64,000 bases of DNA from CAKMMH01 sp927798255 (GCA_034180415.1 JAXFOK010000015.1:1-64000); one strand, 5' to 3'; shown: positions 35,839-45,165, counted from the stretch's first letter. Numbers and translations: made by a program. Notes: generated by a model from the sequence alone, not told the origin.

Positions 35839-36807
35839 TTATTTATTTAATGCAAGGATTAACTTTGAGATATTTTCATCAATATCAAATTTCTTATTTT
35901 GAATAGCATCTTTAGTTTGAATTTTTTCCTTATCAAGTAAAGTAATACTTTTTATAGCTTGCTCATATTCATTTCTGATTTGTTTACTACTATCTTTTAA
36001 TGATAATAATCTTCCTGTAAAAATTTCGTATGCATTTGGTGCTTGAATATTAACACTTCCGCCAATCTTATCTAATTCTTCCTTTAATAATGGAAGCGTA
36101 GCAATATCATCTTTTAAATCTTTAAGTACAGGTAATCCTTCTAACACGCCACTTTTGTAAACTTCAAGTTCTTTACCTTTTTCATTTAATGGCTTTAGCG
36201 ACAAGAAAATACCAAATTCTTCAGCTAGCAGCACGTGTCGCCTTTTTAATCTAATTTCTTTACTTTTTAAATCTTCTTTGTCAGTATCAAATGTGCCATA
36301 ATTTGCGCTTTCAATTCTTAATGAATCTAACAATTCATAGGTATTGTTAATAGATTCATTTATATCTTTGTTTTTTAATAGACCTAGAATACTTAAGGAC
36401 TTTTTAATATTTTTTAGTTCTAATAATGCTTCTTCAAAATCTCCTCTTTTTGCAAGAGAACCAATACTAAAAATTTGATTTTGAATTTTTGATGATAAGA
36501 GATTGTGTGGTAAATGCTTTTGCTTCGCTACTTGTGTAAGTGAAGGAAAAGAAGAGTAAAAAATTAAACTTAACATTTTATTAGGAATGTTTGGCTCTAA
36601 TCTATGAATACTAACCTTTAACGCGTTATCATATGATTTTTTATTAATTTCTTGCCTTAAAAGCTCAAAACTTACGCTAGATTCGCAATAATTTATGATT
36701 ATTTCAAAAAAAGTTGAAAATAAAAAGATTAATACTAAGCTTATTCCAGACACGAAATAACCCGATTTTAAAGTTAAAGTATTATTGGGTAGCTTGTAGT
36801 AATTCAT
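35839..36807 (-). CDS. Membrane-anchored helical protein, unknown
   Basis: The 322-residue protein has one membrane helix near residues 17-40 (FVSGISLVLIFLFSTFFEII), then an all-helical exterior part with heptad-like leucines (residues 100-170 and 190-320). It starts at ATG 36807, divergent from sufS. There are no recognised motifs. The mostly helical extracytoplasmic design resembles scaffold or sensor proteins, but no function is assigned. Confidence 0.65.
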   Translation of the reverse strand: MNYYKLPNNTLTLKSGYFVSGISLVLIFLFSTFFEIIINYCESSVSFELLRQEINKKSYDNALKVSIHRLEPNIPNKMLSLIFYSSFPSLTQVAKQKHLPHNLLSSKIQNQIFSIGSLAKRGDFEEALLELKNIKKSLSILGLLKNKDINESINNTYELLDSLRIESANYGTFDTDKEDLKSKEIRLKRRHVLLAEEFGIFLSLKPLNEKGKELEVYKSGVLEGLPVLKDLKDDIATLPLLKEELDKIGGSVNIQAPNAYEIFTGRLLSLKDSSKQIRNEYEQAIKSITLLDKEKIQTKDAIQNKKFDIDENISKLILALNK

Positions 36808-36898
36808 TTAAAATTAATGTATATTATAGAAACCTTAAAATAAACTAAAATTTTATTGAATTTTACCAAAATAAATATTTAAAAACAATAGGAATATT

Positions 36899-38167
36899 AT
36901 GAACTTAGATGAAGAAAACAGAGTTAATAATTTAAGAAAAGTTTTACTTGGTGATTCTATAAGAGATACTTTTCCTATTTTTGCTAAATATGAGCAAAAA
37001 AGGCTTTGCTTTCTAGATTCTGCTGCAAGTACTCAAAAGCCAAAATGTGTAATTGACAGATTAACAGATTTTTATTCAAACGAGTATTCAAATATTTTAA
37101 GAGGTGCATACGAATTAAGTGCCAATGCAACCATACGATACGAAGAAGCACGGAGCGGAATTTCTAATTTTATAGGTTCTAAGTCATCAGATAGTATTGT
37201 GTTTACAAGAGGTACAACAGAAAGTATAAATTTAGTATCTTATGCTCTTGAAGATTATTTTAATGAAGGAGATGTAATTTTATTAACAATAGCTGAGCAT
37301 CATAGTAATATCGTTCCATGGCAATTTCTAGCTAAAAGAAAAAACTTAAAATTAGTTTATGCAAAAATTAATAATAATTACAATTTAGATATTGAAGATT
37401 TTTATAATAAAGTTAAAGAATTTAAACCAAGATTAATTGCAGCTACTATGTGTTCAAATGTTTTAGGTTCTGTTTTTCCAGTAAAAGAAATTATATCGGG
37501 TGCAAAAAGTGTAAATGCACTTGTTCTTTTAGATGGTGCGCAATATGTTGCTCATAATAAAGTTAATGTAAATAAACTTGATGTAGATTTTCTATGTTTT
37601 AGTGGACATAAAATGTACGGACCTACAGGAATAGGGGTTCTTTATGCTAAAAGAGAACTTTTAGAAATGATGAAACCATTTCAAGGTGGGGGAGAAATGA
37701 TATCAGAAGTTACATTAGACGATACAACTTTTGCCGATATCCCGTATAAATTTGAGGCGGGTACTCCAGCAATAGCTGAAGTTATGGCGCTAGGTGAGGC
37801 AGTTAATTTTATAAACCAAGTTGGAATCGAAAATATTTATGAACATGAAAAGAGTGTTTTTGAATATGCTATATCAAGGTTATCTTCTATAAGTTATGTA
37901 GATATGTATTCTTCAAAATCTTCAAATGATAGTGGTAGCGTAATATCTTTTAATATAGATGGTGTACACCCTCATGATTTTGCAAGTATAGCTGATAATT
38001 TTGGTGTACAAATTCGCTCAGGTTTCCATTGTGCTATGCCACTTCTAAATTATTTAAAAGTTAATGCTACAAATAGAATAAGCTTAGGTATGTATTCTGA
38101 TAAGCAAGATATTGATATGTTAATTGATGCAATATTAGAAAGTAGAAAGATTTTTAAAGTTAATTAA
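36899..38167 (+). CDS. sufS: Cysteine desulfurase SufS
   Basis: The 422-residue PLP enzyme takes sulfur from cysteine for iron-sulfur cluster assembly. The PLP lysine is in FSGHKMYGPTG, the PLP-binding His in AEHHSNIVPW, and the catalytic cysteine in RSGFHCAMPLL near residue 379, typical of the SufS type. A GGAATATT site precedes the ATG. No other suf genes are adjacent; ruvB follows after 30 bases. Confidence 0.93.
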   Translation: MNLDEENRVNNLRKVLLGDSIRDTFPIFAKYEQKRLCFLDSAASTQKPKCVIDRLTDFYSNEYSNILRGAYELSANATIRYEEARSGISNFIGSKSSDSIVFTRGTTESINLVSYALEDYFNEGDVILLTIAEHHSNIVPWQFLAKRKNLKLVYAKINNNYNLDIEDFYNKVKEFKPRLIAATMCSNVLGSVFPVKEIISGAKSVNALVLLDGAQYVAHNKVNVNKLDVDFLCFSGHKMYGPTGIGVLYAKRELLEMMKPFQGGGEMISEVTLDDTTFADIPYKFEAGTPAIAEVMALGEAVNFINQVGIENIYEHEKSVFEYAISRLSSISYVDMYSSKSSNDSGSVISFNIDGVHPHDFASIADNFGVQIRSGFHCAMPLLNYLKVNATNRISLGMYSDKQDIDMLIDAILESRKIFKVN

Positions 38168-38197
38168 GTTTTTTATTTTTATAAAAGAGATAAATAT

Positions 38198-39280
38198 ATG
38201 ACATCAGATTTTATAAGAAAGACTTTAATTCCTAATAATGAAGATATGCAATCTTGGAGTAATTTATCAAGTCTTGCTGGCGATTCTAGTAGTGATGATG
38301 AACAAGAAGGAAGCAGTATAAAATCTTTAAGACCAAATGCGTTTTTAGAGTATATAGGTCAAGATAGGGTAAAGGAAACAGTAAAAATTGCATGTAGCGC
38401 AGCATTAAAAAGAGAGGATACATTAGATCATATTTTGTTTCATGGGCCTCCAGGACTTGGAAAAACTTCAATGGCAAGATTAATTGCAAATGAGCTTGGA
38501 GTAGGGTTTAAGACCACATCTGGTCCTGTTATCGAAAAACCAGGGGATTTGGCTGCAATTTTAACAAGTCTAAATGAAAATGATGTATTATTTATAGATG
38601 AAATTCATAGGATTCCAAGAGTTGTAGAAGAAGTTTTATATCCAGCTATGGAAGATTTTGAAATTGACATTATGATAGGAAACGGTCCTGCTGCAAAATC
38701 AATAAAAATCGATTTAAAACCATTTACTTTAATAGGTGCTACAACTAGGACAGGGCTTTTAACTTCCCCTCTAAGGGATAGATTTGGGCTAATTTTAAGA
38801 CTTGATTTTTATAAGATTGAAGAGCTTAGAGATATAGTTCTTCGTTCAGCTAGCATACTAAATTTAAAAATTGATGATTTAGGCGCTTTAGAAATTGCAA
38901 GACGCTCTAGGGGAACACCAAGAATTGCAAATAAGCTTTTAAAGCGCGTTAGAGATTATGCTCAAACGAATAACTCTGATGTTATCAATAAAGAGATTGC
39001 TAAAAAAGCGTTAGATTTTCTTCAAATTGATAATCTTGGTCTTGATGAGATGGATAGGTTTATTTTAAAAACTATAATTGAAAAATTTCAAGGAGGTCCT
39101 GTAGGTATAGAAACTATATCATCAGCAATAGGTGAAGAAAAAGACACAATTGAAGATGTTTATGAACCATATTTAATCCAAGAAGGATTTCTTATAAGAA
39201 CAAAAAGGGGACGTGTCGTAACAGAGCAAGGTTATAAACATCTAGGAATAAAATTTAACGGTGAATTATTGTTTGTTTAG
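38198..39280 (+). CDS. ruvB: Holliday junction helicase RuvB
   Basis: This 360-residue AAA+ motor drives branch migration with RuvA. Walker A is HGPPGLGKTSMAR, Walker B FIDEIHRI, sensor 1 IGATTRTGLL, the arginine finger lies in LRDRFGL, and the winged helix is C-terminal (GGPVGIETISSAIGEE). The N-terminus has about 15 extra acidic residues. It sits 30 bases after sufS and 39 bases before the histidine kinase gene. ruvA and ruvC are not in the window. Confidence 0.96.
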   Translation: MTSDFIRKTLIPNNEDMQSWSNLSSLAGDSSSDDEQEGSSIKSLRPNAFLEYIGQDRVKETVKIACSAALKREDTLDHILFHGPPGLGKTSMARLIANELGVGFKTTSGPVIEKPGDLAAILTSLNENDVLFIDEIHRIPRVVEEVLYPAMEDFEIDIMIGNGPAAKSIKIDLKPFTLIGATTRTGLLTSPLRDRFGLILRLDFYKIEELRDIVLRSASILNLKIDDLGALEIARRSRGTPRIANKLLKRVRDYAQTNNSDVINKEIAKKALDFLQIDNLGLDEMDRFILKTIIEKFQGGPVGIETISSAIGEEKDTIEDVYEPYLIQEGFLIRTKRGRVVTEQGYKHLGIKFNGELLFV

Positions 39281-39319
39281 ATAATTTAATTCGTTGATAA
39301 TAAAAAAGAAAAATAGTTT

Positions 39320-41560
39320 ATGGTTACTAAAAGATTACGATTAGCTGTTTGGTGGGAAAGGCTTGAGATGCCTTTAAAACTAGCACTTTTTGTGCTTGGA
39401 GCTTCGCTTTTAGCATTAGTTATCTATTGGCAAAAACCTCGGTTTGAAATTGAGAATTTTGGAAGTAATTTAACTTTTTTTATCCTTATTAATTTAAATA
39501 TTGCACTTCTTTTTGTTTTTGTTTTTCTAGTAGCAAGAAATATCGTTAAACTTATTTTTGAACGAAAACAAAATATACTAGGTTCAAAGTTAAAAGAAAA
39601 ATTAATTTTTGCATTTGGTGGTTTAACTCTTGTTCCTACAATTATCATTTTTATTCTTTCTAGCACAATGCTTAGTCATTCAATGGAAGAAATTTTTTCG
39701 AAAAATATTTTGGAAGCTATTACTGGGGCTAATGAACTTGCACAAAATTACTACGGGAGTGTTGAGAAGGATTATGAAAGTTTAGGAAGTGAGATAGAAA
39801 AAGAAATAGGAAAAGAAATTAATAATCTAAATATTAATAATCCTGAAAATAAAAAGGAAATTCTTAAAGGTTATTTTTCTTCAGTAATTCAAGATGAGAA
39901 TGTGTTTGATGTAACATTAGTTGATGATAAAGATAATGTTGTAGCCGATTTTACAAAGCAAAATATAAAGAGCAAATATAAACTTAGTCTAGATGGCGAG
40001 TCAATAAAAGAAATAATTAAAAAACATGTTTCTAGGTCTATTGTAGAGGAAGTCGGTAAAGACCAGGTGATGAGGATTTATTATCCAATAAGAATTAATA
40101 ATGAATATTATGCTCTGGTTTTAACAGGTATTATCGATAAAAGTATGAATGAATCTTTACTTCAAGTAGAAGATGCATATAAAGATTACGAAAATTTATT
40201 GTTTCACAAAAATCCTGTTCGTTCAAGTTATTTGTTGACGCTTGCTATGATGACAATGCTTATTTTATTTGCCGCAATTTGGGTAGCATTTTATATCGCA
40301 AAAGAAATTACTGTACCAATTGAAAAGCTTGCAAATGCAACAAAACAAGTAGCTCATGGTGATTATGATTGCGTTATTAAAACTGTTGGAAGTGATGAGA
40401 TTTCTTATTTAAGTCGTTCATTTAATATGATGCTTTCTGATTTAAAGCAATCAAAAAATGAAACCGAACGTCATCGTCTTTTTATGGAAACTGTACTTTC
40501 AAACCTTGCAGTAGGTGTTATTACTCTTAATAAAGATAGAAAGCTTATTGCTGTAAATACCGCAGCATCTGACATTTTAAATCTAACAGCCGGGGAGCAT
40601 AATGGGAGTAAATCATTGTATGATATTTTTGATAAACAAATAGCAGATAAACTTATAAGCTTACTAAATAATTCCTCTTTAATATTAGATGAATTTAGTT
40701 CAGGTATGACAGACACTGAGTTTACTATAAGATCTGAAGGGCGTGAATATCAAATAGTTTGCACAGCCGGCGTTATAGTTGATAGCACGGGAGATACTTT
40801 AGGAAGCGTTCTTATATTTGATGATGTAACGGACTTATCGCATGCACAAAAAATGGCTGCATGGCGAGAAGTCGCAAGAAGAATCGCTCATGAAATAAAA
40901 AATCCATTAACTCCTATTAGGCTATCTGCTCAGCGTATTCAACGAGATGCAAAGCTTAATAATCTTCCGTCGTTATATAATGAGTCAAGTTCAATGATTG
41001 TAGAGCAAGTAGATATCATTAAAAGATTAATTGATGAGTTCTCAAATTTCGCAAGAATGCCGACATCATCTTTTGAAAAAGTAGATATTGTTGCTTTCTT
41101 AAAAGATATTATTCAATCATTTTCTGAAAATAATGAAGATATTGAATTTAATGCTGATATAGAAGAAGATGCATTAGAAACATCTGTAGATATTGGGCAA
41201 ATGAGACTTGTCCTCCTTAACTTATTTGAAAATGCAATGCAAGCCTTAAGGAATGCGAAAATAGAAGACCCTAAAATTAATGTTAAACTTTCTTATTTAA
41301 AAAAGATTAAATCTTTTTCAATTGAAATTGCAGATAATGGCCCTGGAATTTCTGATATTGATAAAACAAGAATTTTTGAACCTTATTATACGACAAAAGA
41401 AACAGGAACAGGACTTGGACTTGCAATCGTTACTTCAGTTATTTCTGACCATCGAGGGCGAATTAGAATATTTGACAACAAGCCAAGAGGCGCGAAATTT
41501 ATTATTACACTTCCGCTTTCGCAAGGCGATGCTAGGGCTAAGACTCAACGTTTCAATTAA
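39320..41560 (+). CDS. NtrY-like sensor histidine kinase
   Basis: The 746-residue kinase has three N-terminal membrane helices (residues 17-115), an exterior sensor region, and a fourth helix near residue 310. Then come HAMP (ITVPIEKLANATKQVAHGDY), PAS (residues 395-500), HisKA with the phospho-His in RRIAHEIKNPLTPIRLSAQR near residue 524, and HATPase (NLFENAMQAL, DNGPGISD, GTGLGLAI). The plan matches NtrY. No response regulator is adjacent, so its partner lies elsewhere. Its stop codon forms the outer helix of a palindrome. Confidence 0.9.
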   Translation: MVTKRLRLAVWWERLEMPLKLALFVLGASLLALVIYWQKPRFEIENFGSNLTFFILINLNIALLFVFVFLVARNIVKLIFERKQNILGSKLKEKLIFAFGGLTLVPTIIIFILSSTMLSHSMEEIFSKNILEAITGANELAQNYYGSVEKDYESLGSEIEKEIGKEINNLNINNPENKKEILKGYFSSVIQDENVFDVTLVDDKDNVVADFTKQNIKSKYKLSLDGESIKEIIKKHVSRSIVEEVGKDQVMRIYYPIRINNEYYALVLTGIIDKSMNESLLQVEDAYKDYENLLFHKNPVRSSYLLTLAMMTMLILFAAIWVAFYIAKEITVPIEKLANATKQVAHGDYDCVIKTVGSDEISYLSRSFNMMLSDLKQSKNETERHRLFMETVLSNLAVGVITLNKDRKLIAVNTAASDILNLTAGEHNGSKSLYDIFDKQIADKLISLLNNSSLILDEFSSGMTDTEFTIRSEGREYQIVCTAGVIVDSTGDTLGSVLIFDDVTDLSHAQKMAAWREVARRIAHEIKNPLTPIRLSAQRIQRDAKLNNLPSLYNESSSMIVEQVDIIKRLIDEFSNFARMPTSSFEKVDIVAFLKDIIQSFSENNEDIEFNADIEEDALETSVDIGQMRLVLLNLFENAMQALRNAKIEDPKINVKLSYLKKIKSFSIEIADNGPGISDIDKTRIFEPYYTTKETGTGLGLAIVTSVISDHRGRIRIFDNKPRGAKFIITLPLSQGDARAKTQRFN

Positions 41561-41688
41561 AAAATTGGCGATGCATCGCGAAGATTGTTGCGTTATTTGA
41601 ATGTAAGTCTTGCTAGCTGTACAAAAGTACAGCGTCGCTTCGAGTTCATTCAAATGCCTTGCACTCTTCGCGCCTCGCCAATTTTTTA
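41558..41688 (+). repeat. Long palindromic element E4
   Basis: The outer helix TAAAAAATTGGCGA begins with the stop codon of the preceding kinase gene and pairs with 41675-41688. Loop text TGCAT and CC, helix CGCGAAGA with TCTTCGCG, loop TTGTTGCGTT against GCCTTGCAC, helix ATTTGAATG with CATTCAAAT and tip GCTGTACAAAAGTACAGC follow. It is one of the best-preserved family members. Confidence 0.85.
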
Positions 41689-41708
41689 TAGGCAAAGAGA
41701 AGAGAAAG

Positions 41709-41836
41709 ATTTTGGCGATGCATCGCGAAGATTGCTGCGTTATTTGAATGTAAGTCTTGCTAGCTGTACAAAAGTACAGCGTCGCTTCGAGTTCACTTAA
41801 ATGCCTTGCACTCTTCGCGCCTCGCCAATTTTTTAT
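41709..41836 (+). repeat. Second tandem copy of palindrome E4
   Basis: The sequence is nearly identical to 41558-41688 and offset by 147 bases. A spacer (GGCAAAGAGAAGAGAAAGAT) separates the copies. The outer helix is slightly decayed on the left (GATTTTGGCGA), which suggests it was copied together with the spacer rather than fitted to a gene end. Confidence 0.8.
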
Positions 41837-41856
41837 AGGCAAAGAGAAGAGAAAGA

Positions 41857-41925
41857 TTTTAGCGATGCATCGCGAAGATCGCTGGTTATTTGAATTTAAC
41901 TCTTGCTAGCTGTACAAAAGTACTG
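41857..41925 (+). repeat. Truncated third copy of palindrome E4
   Basis: The left arm and tip text (TTTTAGCGATGCATCGCGAA, TCTTGCTAGCTGTACAAAAG) are present, but the right arm is lost after the tip. From there the sequence runs into unrelated, partly self-complementary text (TACCTGACCCGTAAGGGTAA, CTGCAGGT) leading to the structured RNA candidate. Confidence 0.7.
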
Positions 41926-42047
41926 CTACATACCTGACCCGTAAGGGTAATGGTACCTGCAGGTCTAAATTTTTGCACAAAATGTGATTTGATTCGAGAA
42001 ATTATGGGATATTTGCGATTTGATTCTGAATCGTAAGAATTTTAAGG

Positions 42048-42221
42048 AAAAACCCCGTTAGAGGTTTATTAGAGCATGCGTTAGCATGCGGCGCTAGGGC
42101 AGAATGTAGATGAACGAAGTGAGGCTGCCGGTGTAGACTCGGGAATGTTCGCGTTAGCGACATTCACGAGGATACTCCGGTGTGTGTAATAACCTCATAA
42201 ATTCCGCCCACGTAGGGGGCG
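42048..42221 (+). ncRNA. Candidate structured RNA element, copy B
   Basis: This is the second copy of the element at 7102. Helices are AAACC with GGTTT (42050-42067), GCATGC-GTTA-GCATGC (42073-42089), GGCAG with CTGCC, CCGG with CCGG around GTAGAC and GGATAC, GAATGT with ACATTC, TGAGG with CCTCA (42193-42197), and a GC-rich 3' hairpin (CGCCC with GGGCG). Compared with copy A the paired bases differ, but the order, loop words and distances are kept. GGCAG/CTGCC crosses TGAGG/CCTCA, so a pseudoknot is possible. No protein-coding frame is seen. Confidence 0.55.
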
Positions 42222-42250
42222 ACTAAAACTTTGCATCAGTGTTTCCTTAA
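42219..42250. mobile_element. Isolated right end of the MITE-like element
   Basis: The text GCGACTAAAACTTTGCATCA then GTGTTTCCTTAA matches the right end at 17040-17075, with four bases missing inside the inverted repeat. No left end is found nearby, so this is a remnant directly abutting the structured element copy B. Confidence 0.5.
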
Positions 42251-42294
42251 AATTACTTTTTTGTTCGATGGGGAAAAAATGTTCACTTTATTTT

Positions 42295-42362
42295 CTGGTC
42301 TTAGGGTTCAGATATTAGGGTTTCAGACGTTTCGAATCAGGTTTCGTGTAACAGGTTAAAAG
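42295..42362. repeat. Degenerate GTTTCAG-type repeat array
   Basis: Units GGGTTCAGATATTAGGGTTT, CAGACGTTTCG, AATCAGGTTTCG and TAACAGGTT lie between the MITE remnant and the HD-domain gene. They are the same family as 2964, 18196, 20708, 34040 and 46138. Confidence 0.5.
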
Positions 42363-42367
42363 CTTTA

Positions 42368-43210
42368 TTATATCTCAAACCCATCTTTTTTTAATACATC
42401 TTTAACTATTTCTAGTTTTTTAAAAAGATCGTTTATTTTAACTTCTGTAGCTAGGTTTTGATTTATTGAATTTTCTAAAAATTTGTCTACGTGATTTAAT
42501 ACAAATTTTATGAAGCCAATTTTATTACAAATTTTTTTAGAATAATCAAAGTTTAATAATCGTACAAGCGCAAGCTTTACAAATAAATCATTATATGCTG
42601 AAGGTATAAGAATTTTTCCGTTAAAATGTCGCTTGTTAACAATTGCATCAATAATTTCATCAGATATTACAATATTATAATCAATGTCTTTAAAAGTTAA
42701 AAATCGATTATTTTTTATCATTATTTTCATATTTGATACGATATCAGAATCTTCTGTTGCGTTAAGTCCTAGCTTTAAAAAATTTTTTCTTTCGTCATTT
42801 GAAGATTTATAAAAAGGTTCATCTTCAATTTTAAATCTGCCATCGTGAAGTTTTATAAAAAGAAGAGTTGCTTCATCATCAAAATTATCACTATTTATTA
42901 AAATATTTTTTCCCATATCTCCATGATTTAATTCTTTTTGGATTTCACCATTTTTCATCTGATAAAATCTTCCTACATCGTGAAGCATAGCGCCAATTTT
43001 TAATCTGATTTTGTCTTCATCGTTAAAATCTTTAAGTTTATTTTCATTTTCTATTAATTCACACATCGCATTAAAAACATCAATGCTATGAGAATACTTA
43101 ACATTATACCATTTAATTTCTTTTTCATTTATAGTAGCTTGAAATTGGTTGTGGAAATGCTTTTCTAAAATTTTATAACTATCAACTATTAAATCATTAG
43201 TTAAATTCAT
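42368..43210 (-). CDS. HD-domain phosphohydrolase-like protein
   Basis: The 280-residue cytosolic protein has a metal-binding HD domain. YSHSIDVFNAM gives the first His, AMLHDVGRFYQ the HD pair, and LNHGDMGKNIL a further His-Gly-Asp; a later Asp may complete the site. The family cleaves phosphate esters of nucleotides. The substrate cannot be told, and there is no fused regulatory domain. It starts at ATG 43210 and ends close to a repeat array. Confidence 0.8.
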   Translation of the reverse strand: MNLTNDLIVDSYKILEKHFHNQFQATINEKEIKWYNVKYSHSIDVFNAMCELIENENKLKDFNDEDKIRLKIGAMLHDVGRFYQMKNGEIQKELNHGDMGKNILINSDNFDDEATLLFIKLHDGRFKIEDEPFYKSSNDERKNFLKLGLNATEDSDIVSNMKIMIKNNRFLTFKDIDYNIVISDEIIDAIVNKRHFNGKILIPSAYNDLFVKLALVRLLNFDYSKKICNKIGFIKFVLNHVDKFLENSINQNLATEVKINDLFKKLEIVKDVLKKDGFEI

Positions 43211-43426
43211 AGATCAAACCTTGCAATAAAAATAATACTACTATTAAAAATAGTTAAAATGAATATGTATAAATGAATATTAGTTTCCTAAAACATTCCA
43301 CTTGTTAACTTATCAATCTTTGCCTGGTAATAGGAATCAGATTTTTTATATTCATCAAAGACATCATATAAAGTAACAAATATTTTTGCAATATTACTTC
43401 GAACGACATGAACGATGATATCACTG

Positions 43427-43522
43427 AAGCTTAAAAAAATAACAAGACGCAAAAAAGGCGAGGCATTTGAGGGGGACCAACCGGAGGCGTGCTTTTGTAC
43501 GTTGAGGATTGGTCCTCTTTGG
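43427..43522 (-). repeat. Decayed copy of palindrome E5
   Basis: On the minus strand this is the right half and tip of the element at 43664 (GAAGCTTAAAAAAATAACAA, GACGCAAAAAAGGCGAGGCA, GGACCAA...TTGGTCC). The left arm after the tip is missing. The rest of 43211-43663 holds no convincing gene; a minus-strand frame at 43288-43430 might be a remnant of one. Confidence 0.6.
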
Positions 43523-43663
43523 AAAAACAAAAATAAAGTTTTAGGTATTAAATATGGTTGAAGAATATGTTAAAAGTGTATGCTTGATTCCGGAAAAAGG
43601 ATGAGGCACCGGCAATGATAGGCATTTTCATAAAAAGCGAGAGAAAGAGGGATGATTTATAAG

Positions 43664-43803
43664 AAGCTTAAAAAAATAACAAGACGCAAAAAAGGCGAGG
43701 CATTTGAGGGGGACCAACCGGAGGCGTACTTTTGTACGTCGAGGATTGGTCCTCCCTCAAATAACGAAGCATTTTTTGATGTATTGTTATTTTTTTTAAG
43801 CTT
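43664..43803 (-). repeat. Long palindromic element E5
   Basis: Read on the minus strand it follows the RNA methyltransferase gene. The outer helix AAGCTTAAAAAAAATAACAA includes the gene's last codons and stop. The conserved loop text (ACATC with GCGTC, CGTTAT with ATGCCTCGC) and a long third helix (TTTGAGGGAGGACC with its complement) follow. It proves that the element orientation follows the gene's strand. Confidence 0.8.
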
Positions 43804-44353
43804 GGATGCGGTCAAGCATAATAGCACATGCCGCACGCACCGATAAGTGATTATAATCCGTAGGCCCTTTAATAGGCTCTAAAAAATAATCTGCTCTTGC
43901 TAGCAATTCGTCACTCATTCCCCAACCAGTCCCAAGCATAAGCATATATGGGGTATTTGGGTCATCATTCATCATTTTCTTCATTTCTTTAAAAGAAATT
44001 CTTTTTCCGCCATCTCTTGCAGAGCTAGCGATAAGTTTTGGAAGGGTACCGTATTGTTCATCAAGGATTGTTATTGCTTCATCAATTTCTCTTACAATGT
44101 GTACTTTTGTTAAAGCGTCTTTTCTATTTCCGTTATATTTTTCGCCGAAACCTGTCATCCAGTGTGCCTTTAAAGTGCTTGCAAGTTTTCTAAGAGATGG
44201 GGAAGAGTGGCAAACAAAGGTGTTGTTTACGCCATAAGTTCTTGCGCTTCTTGCAATGTCGTGTAAATCAATCATAGTTAAAGATGTGGTCACGATATTT
44301 TTTTGTTTATCGACCATATTATCGTGAAGTAATATTACGTTTAAATTTGCCAT
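43796..44353 (-). CDS. RNA methyltransferase, PF09936-type, TrmD-linked
   Basis: The 185-residue SAM-dependent enzyme resembles the SPOUT-like RNA methyltransferase family often encoded after trmD in delta-proteobacteria. Visible signatures are NTTSLTMIDLHDIARSARTY-like text near residues 20-40, LIASSARDG, LMLGTGWGMSDELLARADYF and DYNHLSVRAACAIMLDR, the last matching the knotted SAM pocket. The substrate is unknown. It follows trmD by 21 bases. A palindrome covers its stop codon. Confidence 0.85.
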   Translation of the reverse strand: MANLNVILLHDNMVDKQKNIVTTSLTMIDLHDIARSARTYGVNNTFVCHSSPSLRKLASTLKAHWMTGFGEKYNGNRKDALTKVHIVREIDEAITILDEQYGTLPKLIASSARDGGKRISFKEMKKMMNDDPNTPYMLMLGTGWGMSDELLARADYFLEPIKGPTDYNHLSVRAACAIMLDRIQA

Positions 44354-44374
44354 GATTTCCTTAATATAAAAATT

Positions 44375-45055
44375 TTATACTCTACCTAATAATTCAGGTT
44401 TTATATTTTTAGTTTTTTCTAGTGCTTTTTCTTTACGCCATTTTTTTATATTTTCATGATGACCTGAAATAAGAACATTAGGAACTTTTAATCCTCTAAA
44501 TTCCTCAGGTCTTGTATATTGTGGAGCTTCAAGAAGATTTTCTTGAAAAGATTCTGTAATTACAGACTCGCTATTTCCAATAACATTTGGAATAAGTCTA
44601 GTGGTCGCTTCAATAATAGCCATAGAGGGGATTTCTCCCCCCATTAGAACATAATTTCCGATAGAGATTTCTTCATCAACTGCTAAATCTATAACTCTCT
44701 GATCGACTCCTTCATATCTTCCACATATGAATATTAAATTTTCTTTTTGAGAATATTCTTTTGCTTTTTCTTGAGTAAAAGTTGTTCCTGATGCACTTAG
44801 TAATATTACATGCGCATCTTTCATTGTTTCTTTAACTTTTTCTACTGCATAAACAATAGGTTCAGGCTTTAAAAGCATACCAGCTCCGCCTCCGTATGGT
44901 TCATCATCAACTTTATAGTGTGGAGGAGATGCAAAATCTCTAAAATTAATAACATCAATAGAGAGAATATTATTTTTAATTGCTTTGCTTAAAAGGCTTG
45001 TGTTTAGAAAACTTTGGAATATCTCTGGAAAAATTGTAAGAACAGCAATCTTCAT
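44375..45055 (-). CDS. trmD: tRNA (guanine-N1-)-methyltransferase TrmD
   Basis: The 226-residue enzyme methylates G37 of tRNAs and prevents frameshifting. MKIAVLTIFPEIF is the canonical start, so ATG 45055 is preferred over an upstream TTG (45088) that adds eleven residues. Motifs DDEPYGGGAGMLLKPEP, LIFICGRYEGVDQRVID and EISIGNYVLMGGE are intact. It follows rpsP without rimM between, which differs from the usual order. Confidence 0.96.
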   Translation of the reverse strand: MKIAVLTIFPEIFQSFLNTSLLSKAIKNNILSIDVINFRDFASPPHYKVDDEPYGGGAGMLLKPEPIVYAVEKVKETMKDAHVILLSASGTTFTQEKAKEYSQKENLIFICGRYEGVDQRVIDLAVDEEISIGNYVLMGGEIPSMAIIEATTRLIPNVIGNSESVITESFQENLLEAPQYTRPEEFRGLKVPNVLISGHHENIKKWRKEKALEKTKNIKPELLGRV

Positions 45056-45165
45056 TTTAACTTTGAATAAAACTTTTCCACTTAACACAACGTGTTAAGT
45101 GGATACATGAAGCAATATTTTAAGCTTAGAAAAATTGAGCTAATAAAATTAAATATTAAAAATTC

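Noticed and set aside
41435..41842. Minus-strand frame of 135 codons with an internal repeat
   Set aside because: It is antisense to the kinase gene end and to palindromes E4; the repeated peptide merely reflects the tandem repeat.
43288..43530. Minus-strand frame of 80 codons
   Set aside because: The first half is palindrome E5 sequence. The last 45 residues look coding-like but have no start; at most a remnant.
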